This document shows positions 43,633-51,917 of a stretch of DNA of 64,000 nt, piece after piece; within the stretch, counting starts at the first letter, position 1; each line of letters starts with the position of its first letter. The notes beneath the pieces are model-generated. The model saw only the letters and a program-made list of their open reading frames with translations. It was not told the DNA's origin and did no database searches. The DNA is from Planctomycetota bacterium (lineage in GTDB: Bacteria; Planctomycetota; Phycisphaerae; Phycisphaerales; SM1A02). The stretch is taken from assembly GCA_022566535.1 (NCBI GenBank), contig JADFIR010000002.1, positions 141,776 to 205,775 of the forward strand, read 5' to 3'. Made by a program: the position numbers and the translations under genes.

Positions 43633-46600
43633 TCAGTCAGTGCTTGAGTCCATCCTCGTCGGCTCGATGCGCCGCACGATATCCAGCAGAGCGAGCGTCT
43701 CCAGGTCGCGTACCATCGCGGTGCCCACGACCATCGGCAGCGAGGTCGCGGTCGCTTCGATGGTCAGGCCCGCGTCGGTGAGGGCCTGTTTCGTCTCATC
43801 ATCAACGCTGGTCACGAGAACCGTCAGGCGTCGTGACTCCTTGCGAGCCGCGCTGTCCGCAGGACGGTCTTCGTCGGCGCGCAGCTGCACAACCATCTCA
43901 TACAGCCGCTCATCGAGCACACGCCGCACACGTGCCACGCGCCGGGCCTTGGTGAGGACCGCTTCAAGCTGCTTGCGGGCCTCCTGGCCGAGCTTGGCGA
44001 TCGTCGCGTCGCGCTGGGCTTCGTCAAGCGATTCGTCCGCCAGCGCATCGCGCATCTTCACGCCGATCGCATAGTCGGGTCTCGATTCAGCGAGTAGCTC
44101 GGCGATCGTCTTGGCATCGTCGATCTCGCCGTTTTTGACGAGGTCTGCCACTCCCATCGCCAGGTGCTCGGCGAAGATCGGCCGGCCGGCGACGACGGAC
44201 ACCGGACGGGAGACGTCCTTGAACAATTCCCCGAGAATCGGGATGTCACCGAGCAGCGGAACGCCTGGCGCCTCACCTGCCTTGTCGAGTTCGTTGAGGA
44301 ACACGTGGGGAATTTGCACGATGCTAATCTTGCCGTTGACAACCGATGCTTGGGCGTCGTCCGCGCTCGTCGGCGCGCGCTGCCCGGGGAAGGTGATGGT
44401 TCCCGACTCGCCCGCTTTCCTAGAAGCACCGGAGCCGCCGCCGAAGCCACGACCACGGGAAAGGCCTGTGGCCGCAGCGCCAGCGCCGGACTCCGACATC
44501 AGTTGGTTGAGCGGGCTGGCGAGCTGGCTTGCGTCGGCCTCCTTCAGCATGACTCCAACCGGTGGGCCGGGCGGTGTGCGCGGCCCTGGAACCTTCGCTC
44601 TCCCACCGGGGCCGCTCGGCGTCGAGGCCAGCTGCGGGGGCGTAAATTCGGGGAATCGGGATGCATGCTTCGCGGCCTGCTCAAAGAACGCGGCGTCTGC
44701 TGAAGTCCTGCTGCCGTTTATCACAATGACCTCCGTGCCTCGCGTCTGCAACTGAACGCCGAGGAAGATTGCCTCCTCGGCCTCGTGGTCGGCGACGCCG
44801 CCGAAGATGCCTTCGTAGGAGACGCCCGCGGGCATCTCGATGGGCACGGCCACGAGCACCGGCTTGCCGCCGATGGTCATTCGCGACTTCTCCACGGCCA
44901 CGAAGCTCGTGTACTGAGTCATGATCTGGAACTGCTCGCCCAGGGCGATGATTTGTTGTTGAAGGTCGGCTGGGAAGGCGTTCTGCTGAGCAGCTCTGAG
45001 GTCCTGGTTCATGATCGCCTCGATCTTGGCTCGCGCCCAAACGGTTGCGATCACATCGTGCTCAGCCTGCGTCTGCGGCAGCTCCAGGTCGATGGTACGG
45101 GTATACGGCCCGGCCCCGGTTCGCCCGCGAATGGTCAGCGTGCCCTTTCCGGGGGTCGTGTATCGGCCGAGAATGACCAGGGGCTTGACGTCGAACAGGT
45201 CGGGCACGGCGTCCGGCGAGGGCAGCAGGTCGGTGACCTGCAAACCATCGCTGAACTGAAGCTCGATATCCGTCAGCACCGGCGTCTCGATGCGCTTCGT
45301 GAAGCGATCGACGGCGTCGTCGGCGTCGGCCTCCAGCAATACGAACTCGACCTCGCCGCGCCCGGCCTGTGCCATGCCTTCCAGGAGGTAGCGATTGACC
45401 GAGTTGCCGATGCCGAAGCTGAACACCCGCGTCGTGTGAGCGTTTTCTTTGACTGCGTTGATGATGCCCATGTCGTTTCCGACTTTGCCGTCGGTGAGGA
45501 ACAGGACGATCCGCATCGGCTTGGCCTGGGCAGGTTCATCGACGTGGCGGGCCTCATCGACAATGAGGACCCGACGGCCGTCTTGGGTCGTCCACCGGCC
45601 GGTTACCAGCATGTGCGCGGCCCTGATGTGCACATGCGGCTCGAGGCCGGGGACGACCAGGCTGTCGTCATTGGGAAGGCGAACGGTCGCGGCGGGCGCC
45701 TCATCTGCTGCGGCGTCCAGGTTGGCGACGTCGATATCGCCGCAGGACAGCAACATGGTGACCGTTCGGCCGTCGGCGGAAAGGTTTGCGACATCCCATG
45801 GGCTCAGCGGCTGCGGTCCCTCACCGACGGTTTGCACGAGCGCGGCTTCGATCGCTTTCATCATCTCGGTCCCGCCGCCACCTTGTCGCGATTCGACGAA
45901 CGCCTTAGCTTCGGCGCGGTTCTCGGCCGTGGCTGGTCGGGGGGTGCCCCACAGAATCGCGGTGCGGCCGGCGAACGTGATGATGTTGAACGCGTCGGCC
46001 GGCCGCATGGCGTCGATCGCCCGCGTCATCACTTCCTTGGATTTCTCGATCGGGAAGCCGCTCATCGAGCCGGAGGTGTCCATCACGAAGATCAGCTCGC
46101 GCGGCCCAACGTCTGCGTCCTGGACACGATCCGGGGGTTGCAAGATCAGGGTGAAGAAGCCGCCGGAATAATCGCCATGCTGCTCGGACGTGTGGATGAA
46201 CGTCGCTTCCTGGATTGCCTCGGCCGTCTGGCGCCATGAGAGCACGAAATCGCGGTTGGGGATTGCCGTTTTCTTCGCCAGGGCCAGCGTGATCTTGCGG
46301 ACAAGCCCATCGTCGCGCATCACTTCGTCGGTGCGCTCGATCTGGTGCAGGTCGGATTTGATGTCGAGCAGCCCCGGGCCGCCGGTGTCGATGGTGACGG
46401 TGATGGTGATGTCGTGCCCCGCCCGCGTGGGGGGCTTGACCGGCTCGGGGGTGATTCGGCTGGCGTCCGGCACCTGGTTGGTGTACTGCGCGAAGCCGGT
46501 GCCCATCTCATTGATTGTCTTGCGGTCGATGAAGAACCATCGGCCGTTGAGCTGAGCGGTGCCATCGGTATACAGCTCGCCGAACTCCTTGGAGCCGTCG

Positions 46601-47691
46601 GCGTAGGCCGCTTCGAAGCGGTACCACAGGCCGGGCTGGCCGGCTCCACCGGTTTGATCGCCTCGTCCCCACCACGCGTCGCCGGGGTATTTGATCGACT
46701 GGGCGGCGCCCAGCAGCGCATGCAGCTTGCCGGTTTGCAGCGTGCCGAGCTCATCGACCTCGCCGGCCGCACCGACGGTGAGCTTCGCCGGGCCCAGCAG
46801 GATCAAGCCGTGCCGCAGCACCAGCTCAGCGGGCACAATGGACGGGCTGGTCGTCGGCGCGCCAGGAATGTACCGCGGCCCGACCACCATCGGGAAGTCG
46901 AAGCTGTACGCTCCATCCTTGATTTGCAGGATCTCGACGTAGCTGATCTCGACGACGACCTCGGCCTGAGGCTCGATGTTCGCTATCGACTGGGTGAATA
47001 TGTTCGGCCGCTCCTGTTCGAGGAGGCTGGCGACATAACCCTGGGCGCGGGCGGCTTCGTAGATTTGCCGGGCAAGCTGCCGCTCCTTGACCTCGCCGAC
47101 TACGACACGGTCGCCGATGGTCATGGTCATTCGATCCACCGCGGCGCGATGGCTCATGGGGAAGGTGTAGACCGCCTCGATCTTCTTCTCATATGGGTTG
47201 TGGTAGCTCTGGGTCAGCGTGACTCGGCTGAAGAACCCCGATACCTGTACATTGACATCGGTGCGCTTCAGCGGGCATGGGCCGAGGATGTTGCCTTCCT
47301 CATCGAGCGCATCGAGCCGGCCGCCCTGGGGCACCATTACTTCCTGTTGGGCGTAGACCTGTCCCTTGGGGCTCGGCATGAGCAGGGCGATGATGCCAAC
47401 CAACAACAGCAACGACGCGGCGACGGGTGAGTAGCGATTCATCACAAATCTCCTGAGAAACGGCGAAACGTCAAAGCGCCGAAACGCTGAGATCGGCGCG
47501 GCCCAGCGCTTGGCGGCGCGGGTCGCCTTCACAGAGTGCCGTTCTCGTGCGATCCGTTCGATCAGTTCATCGCGGCCGGCGGCGGCACGCTGGGCGTGGA
47601 TCCCATGCCAGCTTTGCAGCAGCCGGTCGAGATCGTCGCGCGGAGGTGGACCGGCGGGCGGTTCCTTGGGTTGTTTGGATCGATCAGTCAT
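43633..47691 (-). CDS. VIT and VWA domain membrane protein, probable sigma-factor regulator
   Basis: Protein of 1352 residues. Residues 1-85 are cytoplasmic and charged (DDLDRLLQSWHGIHAQRAA), residues 88-106 form one membrane helix (YSPVAASLLLLVGIIALLM), and the remainder is outside. A VIT domain (about 115-260) shows AVYTFPMSHRAAVDRM, GEVKERQLARQIYEAA and QERPNIFTQSIANIEP. A VWA domain starts near 535 with intact MIDAS FVMDTSGSMSG; a second acidic strand IVLFLTDGKVGNDMG lies near 735. Near residue 1143 the sequence VPLLGDIPILGELFK matches the secretin C-terminal motif. The ECF sigma gene lies 12 bases upstream on the same strand, so a transmembrane anti-sigma or sensor role is likely. Confidence 0.85.
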   Translation of the reverse strand: MTDRSKQPKEPPAGPPPRDDLDRLLQSWHGIHAQRAAAGRDELIERIARERHSVKATRAAKRWAAPISAFRRFDVSPFLRRFVMNRYSPVAASLLLLVGIIALLMPSPKGQVYAQQEVMVPQGGRLDALDEEGNILGPCPLKRTDVNVQVSGFFSRVTLTQSYHNPYEKKIEAVYTFPMSHRAAVDRMTMTIGDRVVVGEVKERQLARQIYEAARAQGYVASLLEQERPNIFTQSIANIEPQAEVVVEISYVEILQIKDGAYSFDFPMVVGPRYIPGAPTTSPSIVPAELVLRHGLILLGPAKLTVGAAGEVDELGTLQTGKLHALLGAAQSIKYPGDAWWGRGDQTGGAGQPGLWYRFEAAYADGSKEFGELYTDGTAQLNGRWFFIDRKTINEMGTGFAQYTNQVPDASRITPEPVKPPTRAGHDITITVTIDTGGPGLLDIKSDLHQIERTDEVMRDDGLVRKITLALAKKTAIPNRDFVLSWRQTAEAIQEATFIHTSEQHGDYSGGFFTLILQPPDRVQDADVGPRELIFVMDTSGSMSGFPIEKSKEVMTRAIDAMRPADAFNIITFAGRTAILWGTPRPATAENRAEAKAFVESRQGGGGTEMMKAIEAALVQTVGEGPQPLSPWDVANLSADGRTVTMLLSCGDIDVANLDAAADEAPAATVRLPNDDSLVVPGLEPHVHIRAAHMLVTGRWTTQDGRRVLIVDEARHVDEPAQAKPMRIVLFLTDGKVGNDMGIINAVKENAHTTRVFSFGIGNSVNRYLLEGMAQAGRGEVEFVLLEADADDAVDRFTKRIETPVLTDIELQFSDGLQVTDLLPSPDAVPDLFDVKPLVILGRYTTPGKGTLTIRGRTGAGPYTRTIDLELPQTQAEHDVIATVWARAKIEAIMNQDLRAAQQNAFPADLQQQIIALGEQFQIMTQYTSFVAVEKSRMTIGGKPVLVAVPIEMPAGVSYEGIFGGVADHEAEEAIFLGVQLQTRGTEVIVINGSRTSADAAFFEQAAKHASRFPEFTPPQLASTPSGPGGRAKVPGPRTPPGPPVGVMLKEADASQLASPLNQLMSESGAGAAATGLSRGRGFGGGSGASRKAGESGTITFPGQRAPTSADDAQASVVNGKISIVQIPHVFLNELDKAGEAPGVPLLGDIPILGELFKDVSRPVSVVAGRPIFAEHLAMGVADLVKNGEIDDAKTIAELLAESRPDYAIGVKMRDALADESLDEAQRDATIAKLGQEARKQLEAVLTKARRVARVRRVLDERLYEMVVQLRADEDRPADSAARKESRRLTVLVTSVDDETKQALTDAGLTIEATATSLPMVVGTAMVRDLETLALLDIVRRIEPTRMDSSTD

Positions 47692-47703
47692 GGTGAGTCC
47701 GAT

Positions 47704-48351
47704 TCATTTCATAAGGCCGGCGAGATGTTCACGAGCGCGGGCTAGCAGCTTGTAGTAGCCGCTTCGTGATAAGCCCAGCGCCGATGCGGCGGCATTGACT
47801 GGATCAGCGTCGAGGTAGTACAGGTGAACGGCCAGTCGTTCGCGGTCATCGAGCTGCTCCAACGCGTCGTCGAGGCGCTGGAGTTGCTCAGCGCGATCGG
47901 CTTGCTCGGGGGCGGTGGCGGCGATCGATTGGGCGGGCTGAGTCAACACCAGTTGCTCCTCGTGCCGGGCTCGACGCCGGGCCGAGCGCGCCCGCTCCGA
48001 GCAGACCCGCCGGGCGATCGCGTACAGCCACGGGCGGAGCTTGTCGGGGCTTTGAACCTTGTGCAGAAGTCGATACGCACGAATGAAGGTCTCCTGGGTT
48101 GCGTCCTCAGCCTCGGGCAACGAGAACCGCCGGCACAGCGACAGCACCACCGCCGCGTGACGGTCATACAGCCGCCCGAACGCCTCGTGATCTCCGGCCT
48201 GGGCCGCCGTCAGGTCCGCGGCGTCGATTCCATCGGGATCACCGGTCACCCTACTCATGGCCGGCTGACTTGCGGCGTCTCCGGCAATCTGCAGGTTTCT
48301 CGTCGCGGGCTGGGAGTGGACCGCCGGATTGGGCGGGGGGATCGAGGCCAT
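47704..48351 (-). CDS. ECF-type RNA polymerase sigma factor
   Basis: Sigma-70 family, extracytoplasmic-function type. Region 2 is visible as HEAFGRLYDRHAAVVLSLCRR and EAEDATQETFIRAYRLL, with RPWLYAIARRVCSERARS at region 2.4; region 4 as LDDRERLAVHLYYLDADPVN then AASALGLSRSGYYKLLARAR. The start is ambiguous: ATG 48351 gives 215 residues with a low-complexity lead, ATG 48258 gives 184 and would be closer to the usual length; neither has a strong ribosome site. It precedes the VIT-VWA gene by 12 bases and is divergent from rmuC. The target promoters are not recognisable from the window. Confidence 0.9.
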   Translation of the reverse strand: MASIPPPNPAVHSQPATRNLQIAGDAASQPAMSRVTGDPDGIDAADLTAAQAGDHEAFGRLYDRHAAVVLSLCRRFSLPEAEDATQETFIRAYRLLHKVQSPDKLRPWLYAIARRVCSERARSARRRARHEEQLVLTQPAQSIAATAPEQADRAEQLQRLDDALEQLDDRERLAVHLYYLDADPVNAAASALGLSRSGYYKLLARAREHLAGLMK

Positions 48352-48578
48352 GGGGGCAGAGTATGATGGAGGACAATGGCTGAATGGTTGTACGCGTTGA
48401 TCGGGATTGAGATCGGTTCGACCGTGCAATCGGCGGTAGCGGGGATCCGACTGCTCCTTCGGCGAACCCGACTTCCCGCTGAACTGGCCAACGTCCGAAC
48501 CCGCTCGCAATTGCTTGAGTCGTTGTCCCGCCGGGAGGTAATCAATAGATTCACCCGGCGGTGTGGAGGCGTTTGGGC

Positions 48579-49682
48579 ATGACTGAGGCCCTACTCGCGG
48601 TGGTGATCGTTCTGATGCTGGTGTCGATCGGGCTGGTCGTTGCGCTGCTGCGGCGGAACATCGCCCCCCATCTCGCCGAATTCGAATCGCACTTCGAGTC
48701 AGTGGATAAAGGGCAGGAGCGAACCGAGCGAGCGGTGCGGGATCAGATCGCCGATTCCTTCAAACTCTTCGTCGAGCAGCTGGAGCATGTTCACAAGGGC
48801 CTCGGCGAGCTGCAGAGCCTTACCAGCGGCGTGAACGACCTCAAGCGCGTCCTGACCAACGTCTCGACGCGGGGGACCTGGGGCGAGATCCAGCTCGGGA
48901 CGCTGCTTGAACAGGTTCTTGCGCCGCAGCAGTATGCTCGCAACGTCGCCACCAACGATGCAACCAACCAGCGGGTGGAGTTTGCGATCAAGTTGCCCGG
49001 ACGGGCCGATGATCCCAACGACGTCGTTTGGCTGCCTATCGACGCGAAGTTTCCGCAAGAGGATTATCAACGCCTGCTCGCGGCTCGGGAACAAGGCGAC
49101 CAGGAATCGGCGACGACGGCGGCGAAGCAGCTTGACGCTCGTATCAAGGCCTCAGCACGAGACATCAGGGACAAGTATCTCAACCCGCCCAGGACCACGG
49201 ATTTCGCAATCATGTTCCTGCCCAGCGAAGGGTTATATGCGGAGGTGGTTCGCCGCCCGGGGCTGATGGAGTTTCTCCAGCGACAGTACAGGGTCAGCGT
49301 GGCCGGTCCTACGACGTTGGCCGTCCTGCTCAATGCGCTGCAGATGGGATTTCGAACGCTTGCAGTGCAAAGACGATCAAGCGAAGTGTGGAAGATCCTG
49401 GGCGCCGTCAAGACGGAGCTTGGGAAGTTCGGCGGCCTCTTGGATGCTGTGCAGAAGAAGTTGCACGAGGCCTCTGCGAAGGTCGATGACGCAACCAAGA
49501 AGACTCGTACGATCGCAACCAAGCTGCGGAATGTCGAGGAACTGCCGCCGGGCGAGGATGGGGGGCTTCAGCCGGAGTCGGTGCTGATCGAGCCGTGCGA
49601 TGGTCGGTCGGCAGCGGCGCATGACAAGGGTCTGCCTGCTGAACCAACTGTCGTAGAGGGGCTGGCGAGCCGGTCACATTGA
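48579..49682 (+). CDS. rmuC: RmuC-family DNA recombination protein
   Basis: Protein of 367 residues from ATG 48579, preceded by GGAGGCG. An N-terminal membrane helix (ALLAVVIVLMLVSIGLVVAL) is followed by a coiled-coil region (FESHFESVDKGQERTERAV), then the RmuC nuclease-like domain: GVNDLKRVLTNVSTRGTWGE, IQLGTLLEQVLAP, VEFAIKLPG, VWLPIDAKFPQEDYQRLL, DFAIMFLPSEGLYAEVVRR and VAGPTTLAVLLNALQMGFR. RmuC proteins limit inversions at short inverted repeats in E. coli. The C-terminal 60 residues are a soluble tail. The gene is divergent from the sigma factor gene. Confidence 0.92.
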   Translation: MTEALLAVVIVLMLVSIGLVVALLRRNIAPHLAEFESHFESVDKGQERTERAVRDQIADSFKLFVEQLEHVHKGLGELQSLTSGVNDLKRVLTNVSTRGTWGEIQLGTLLEQVLAPQQYARNVATNDATNQRVEFAIKLPGRADDPNDVVWLPIDAKFPQEDYQRLLAAREQGDQESATTAAKQLDARIKASARDIRDKYLNPPRTTDFAIMFLPSEGLYAEVVRRPGLMEFLQRQYRVSVAGPTTLAVLLNALQMGFRTLAVQRRSSEVWKILGAVKTELGKFGGLLDAVQKKLHEASAKVDDATKKTRTIATKLRNVEELPPGEDGGLQPESVLIEPCDGRSAAAHDKGLPAEPTVVEGLASRSH

Positions 49683-49739
49683 TTGTTGATTTCGTCGTCT
49701 GCCCACGGCGCGGTTGGACTGGGCGGATGTTGGGCCCGA

Positions 49740-51413
49740 TCAGCCTTCCGCTGAGGGGCGGTCGCCGCTGGGCGCGGGGCGTTGGGCGGGTGGGCGCTTC
49801 TCACCGGGCTTGTGCGTGACTTCGCCCTTGCGGCGAGGATTGTCCTGTTCAGCTGACGCGCGGTTCGACGGCCCATTGCGGCCATCGCGCGAGGCGTCGG
49901 GTGGGCTAGGCTGGTCCAGGCGGGCGACGATCTCCGCCGGCTGCGGTTGGCGCAACAGCACGACATCGCCTTCGGCCAGCCCGCTGCTCACTTCCACGTG
50001 CAGTTCCGAGGCTTCGCCGACGGTGACCTGGCGTTGGGCGAAGCCGGAGCCCTGCGGCACATAGACGTAGGCCGTCGGCCCCTCGTGGAACACCGCTTGC
50101 AGCGGCACAGAGAGGGTATCTTCGACCCGGCCAACATAGATCTCGGCCTTGCAGCGCATTGAGGGCTTGAGTCCCAGGTCGTTGCCGTCGGTCAGACGGA
50201 TCTTGACGGTGTAGTCACGACGGTTGCGGTCGATCCACCCCGGGGACTCCGCCAGCACGCTGATGCTGAGGACTTCGCCTTGCAGGACCACGTCGGACAC
50301 GGCGTCGGAGGTGATGATCGCGCGCTGGCCCGGCTTGATGAGGCCGGTCAGCGATTCGTTGACCTTGACTTCCGCCACCATCTGGGAGGTGTCAGGCAGA
50401 ATCATCGCCAATTGGTTGCGACGCAGCTCGCTACCCACCTTTAGCGTCTCTTGGTTCCCCCATCGGTACCTCTCGAGACTGGTGGCATAGACGACCAGGC
50501 CTCCTGATGGCGCGGTGACCGTGCAGTATTCAAGCTGCTTCTGGAGGTCCGCGAGACGTTCCTGGCGGCTTTCGAGCTGATGTTGCTTGCTGGCCACCTC
50601 GGCGTGGAGGGTTTCGAGCTCGGCCTCATGGCGGTCCTTGATCCGTTCCTCTTCATCCTTGGCCTGTTTGACGTCCGATTCCTTCCGTTCCTGGTCCTCT
50701 ATGTACTGGTATTTGTCGTAGATATCCTTGTCGAGCTCCGCCTGCTCGAGCCTGGCCTTGGCTCTGATCATGGCGATCTCGTCCTGCTTGAGCTCATCTC
50801 GGCTGATAAACTTTTGGCTTTCGAGCGTCACGGACTCGTCATACCGCTCCTTGAGGCGGTCGTAGTCCTTTTGGGCGGTTTTCAACTCCAGCTTAATCTG
50901 CTGGCGCCTCGAGACCACTTCGCCTTCCTTCCAGCTTTCCAGCGCCAGCTTTGCGAGTCTCACGTCCAGCTCAGCTTTGTCCTGCTCCGATTCACTCGAG
51001 CTGATCCGGATTTCCAGGTTCGACTCGGCCATGATCAGGGCGCTGGTCGCGTTGTTCTGGGCGTCCACGGCGTCCTTGATTTTGTTTCGGATATCCTCGT
51101 CATTGAACCGAATGAGCATGTCGCCGGCCTTGACCGTCTTTCCTTCCTCGGTGATTTCGGTGATGACCGCCTGAGTCTCCAGGCGGTTGCGGATCTCGAT
51201 CTGCTCCAGCGCAGCCAGCTCGCCGGAGGCGGGAACGGTGATGTCGAAAGAGTCGCGTCGGACGATGTATGTGCCCTCAGAGCCCGCCTCGGTGCCGGAG
51301 GAGGATCCGTTGCGCACCACCAGGGTGGTCATGGCCGCCCCCGTCACGATCACCACGATCGTGATCACGATCGCGGTGGTCCCGCCCCTGCGATTATGTC
51401 TCTTCGTCTTCAC
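49740..51413 (-). CDS. Efflux periplasmic adaptor (HlyD/MacA-like membrane fusion protein)
   Basis: Protein of 557 residues with one N-terminal membrane helix (TAIVITIVVIVTGAAMTTLV, about 12-32), then a lipoyl-type half (DITVPASGELAALEQIEIRN, GKTVKAGDMLIRFNDED), a long coiled-coil hairpin (about 110-300, rich in E, K, Q and D), the second lipoyl half (LEYCTVTAPSGGLVVYA) and beta-barrel/membrane-proximal domains (GQRAIITSDAVSDVVLQGEV, SVPLQAVFHEGPTAYVY). The C-terminal 70 residues are a low-complexity hydrophilic tail. Adaptors of this type join an inner-membrane ABC or RND pump to TolC. A TolC-like gene lies upstream on the same strand, but no pump subunit was found next to it. Confidence 0.88.
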   Translation of the reverse strand: MKTKRHNRRGGTTAIVITIVVIVTGAAMTTLVVRNGSSSGTEAGSEGTYIVRRDSFDITVPASGELAALEQIEIRNRLETQAVITEITEEGKTVKAGDMLIRFNDEDIRNKIKDAVDAQNNATSALIMAESNLEIRISSSESEQDKAELDVRLAKLALESWKEGEVVSRRQQIKLELKTAQKDYDRLKERYDESVTLESQKFISRDELKQDEIAMIRAKARLEQAELDKDIYDKYQYIEDQERKESDVKQAKDEEERIKDRHEAELETLHAEVASKQHQLESRQERLADLQKQLEYCTVTAPSGGLVVYATSLERYRWGNQETLKVGSELRRNQLAMILPDTSQMVAEVKVNESLTGLIKPGQRAIITSDAVSDVVLQGEVLSISVLAESPGWIDRNRRDYTVKIRLTDGNDLGLKPSMRCKAEIYVGRVEDTLSVPLQAVFHEGPTAYVYVPQGSGFAQRQVTVGEASELHVEVSSGLAEGDVVLLRQPQPAEIVARLDQPSPPDASRDGRNGPSNRASAEQDNPRRKGEVTHKPGEKRPPAQRPAPSGDRPSAEG

Positions 51414-51917
51414 CGGTCAGATTCCGAATCAATCTCCAGGCCCCGAGGCTCTGGGATGAATCCCCCTAAGGCACGAGCTATTCCGACAAGTAGGATAGGG
51501 CCTCAGTCGGCGTCGATCGAGCCAATTCTGTGGCGGATATCGTCTCGTGCACCGGGGCGGGTCAGCGGCCGGGCCCTTCCTTGGGGGTGCTGCGGCGCGC
51601 TGTTCTGAGGTGCTCATCTCCATACTAACAAAGTAGACGATCGCAGCAACAGCTACCACAAGGATGAGGGAGCATCGATGTCGCCGAACTTCACGCGGTA
51701 GTAGAGACCCTGGCCGTCCACCTCATCGCCTCACCACCGCGTTGCGTCATATGACCTGTGCCCCACCACTACGCTGTTCCCTCACCGCCTGCGGACGTCT
51801 CGGTTTGGCCGGCGTGGTGGGTGCTATGGGTGGGGGGTGGACCTCCGCGGAGTCGGATGCGAGACCCGATAACCCCTGACGGGGGTGCTGTCAGAAGTGA
51901 GGACAGGCCCCTCGCGA
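51414..51917. other. Gap between the TolC-like and adaptor genes, no gene seen
   Basis: About 504 bases. Short open frames on both strands have no family resemblance. One minus frame starts VVAVAAIVYFVSMEMSTSEQ, a hydrophobic stretch after which the sequence becomes low-complexity, so it may be the stub of a lost membrane protein. The region between the two efflux genes is where a pump subunit would be expected, but it holds none. Confidence 0.5.

Noticed and set aside
44785..46239. A 484-residue plus frame opposite the VIT-VWA gene
   Set aside because: The frame is antisense to the VWA region, with repeats of H, G and D that mirror the opposite strand. No signal or domain was seen.
48376..48582. 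A 68-residue plus frame (MAEWLYALIGIEIG...) that overlaps the rmuC start in ATGA
   Set aside because: The overlap looks like a coupled gene, but the sequence has no family resemblance, is basic and low-complexity at the end, and fills a divergent promoter region. It was left out for lack of support.
51664..51879. A short plus frame in the TolC-adaptor gap
   Set aside because: No family resemblance and no ribosome site. The gap was described as empty instead.
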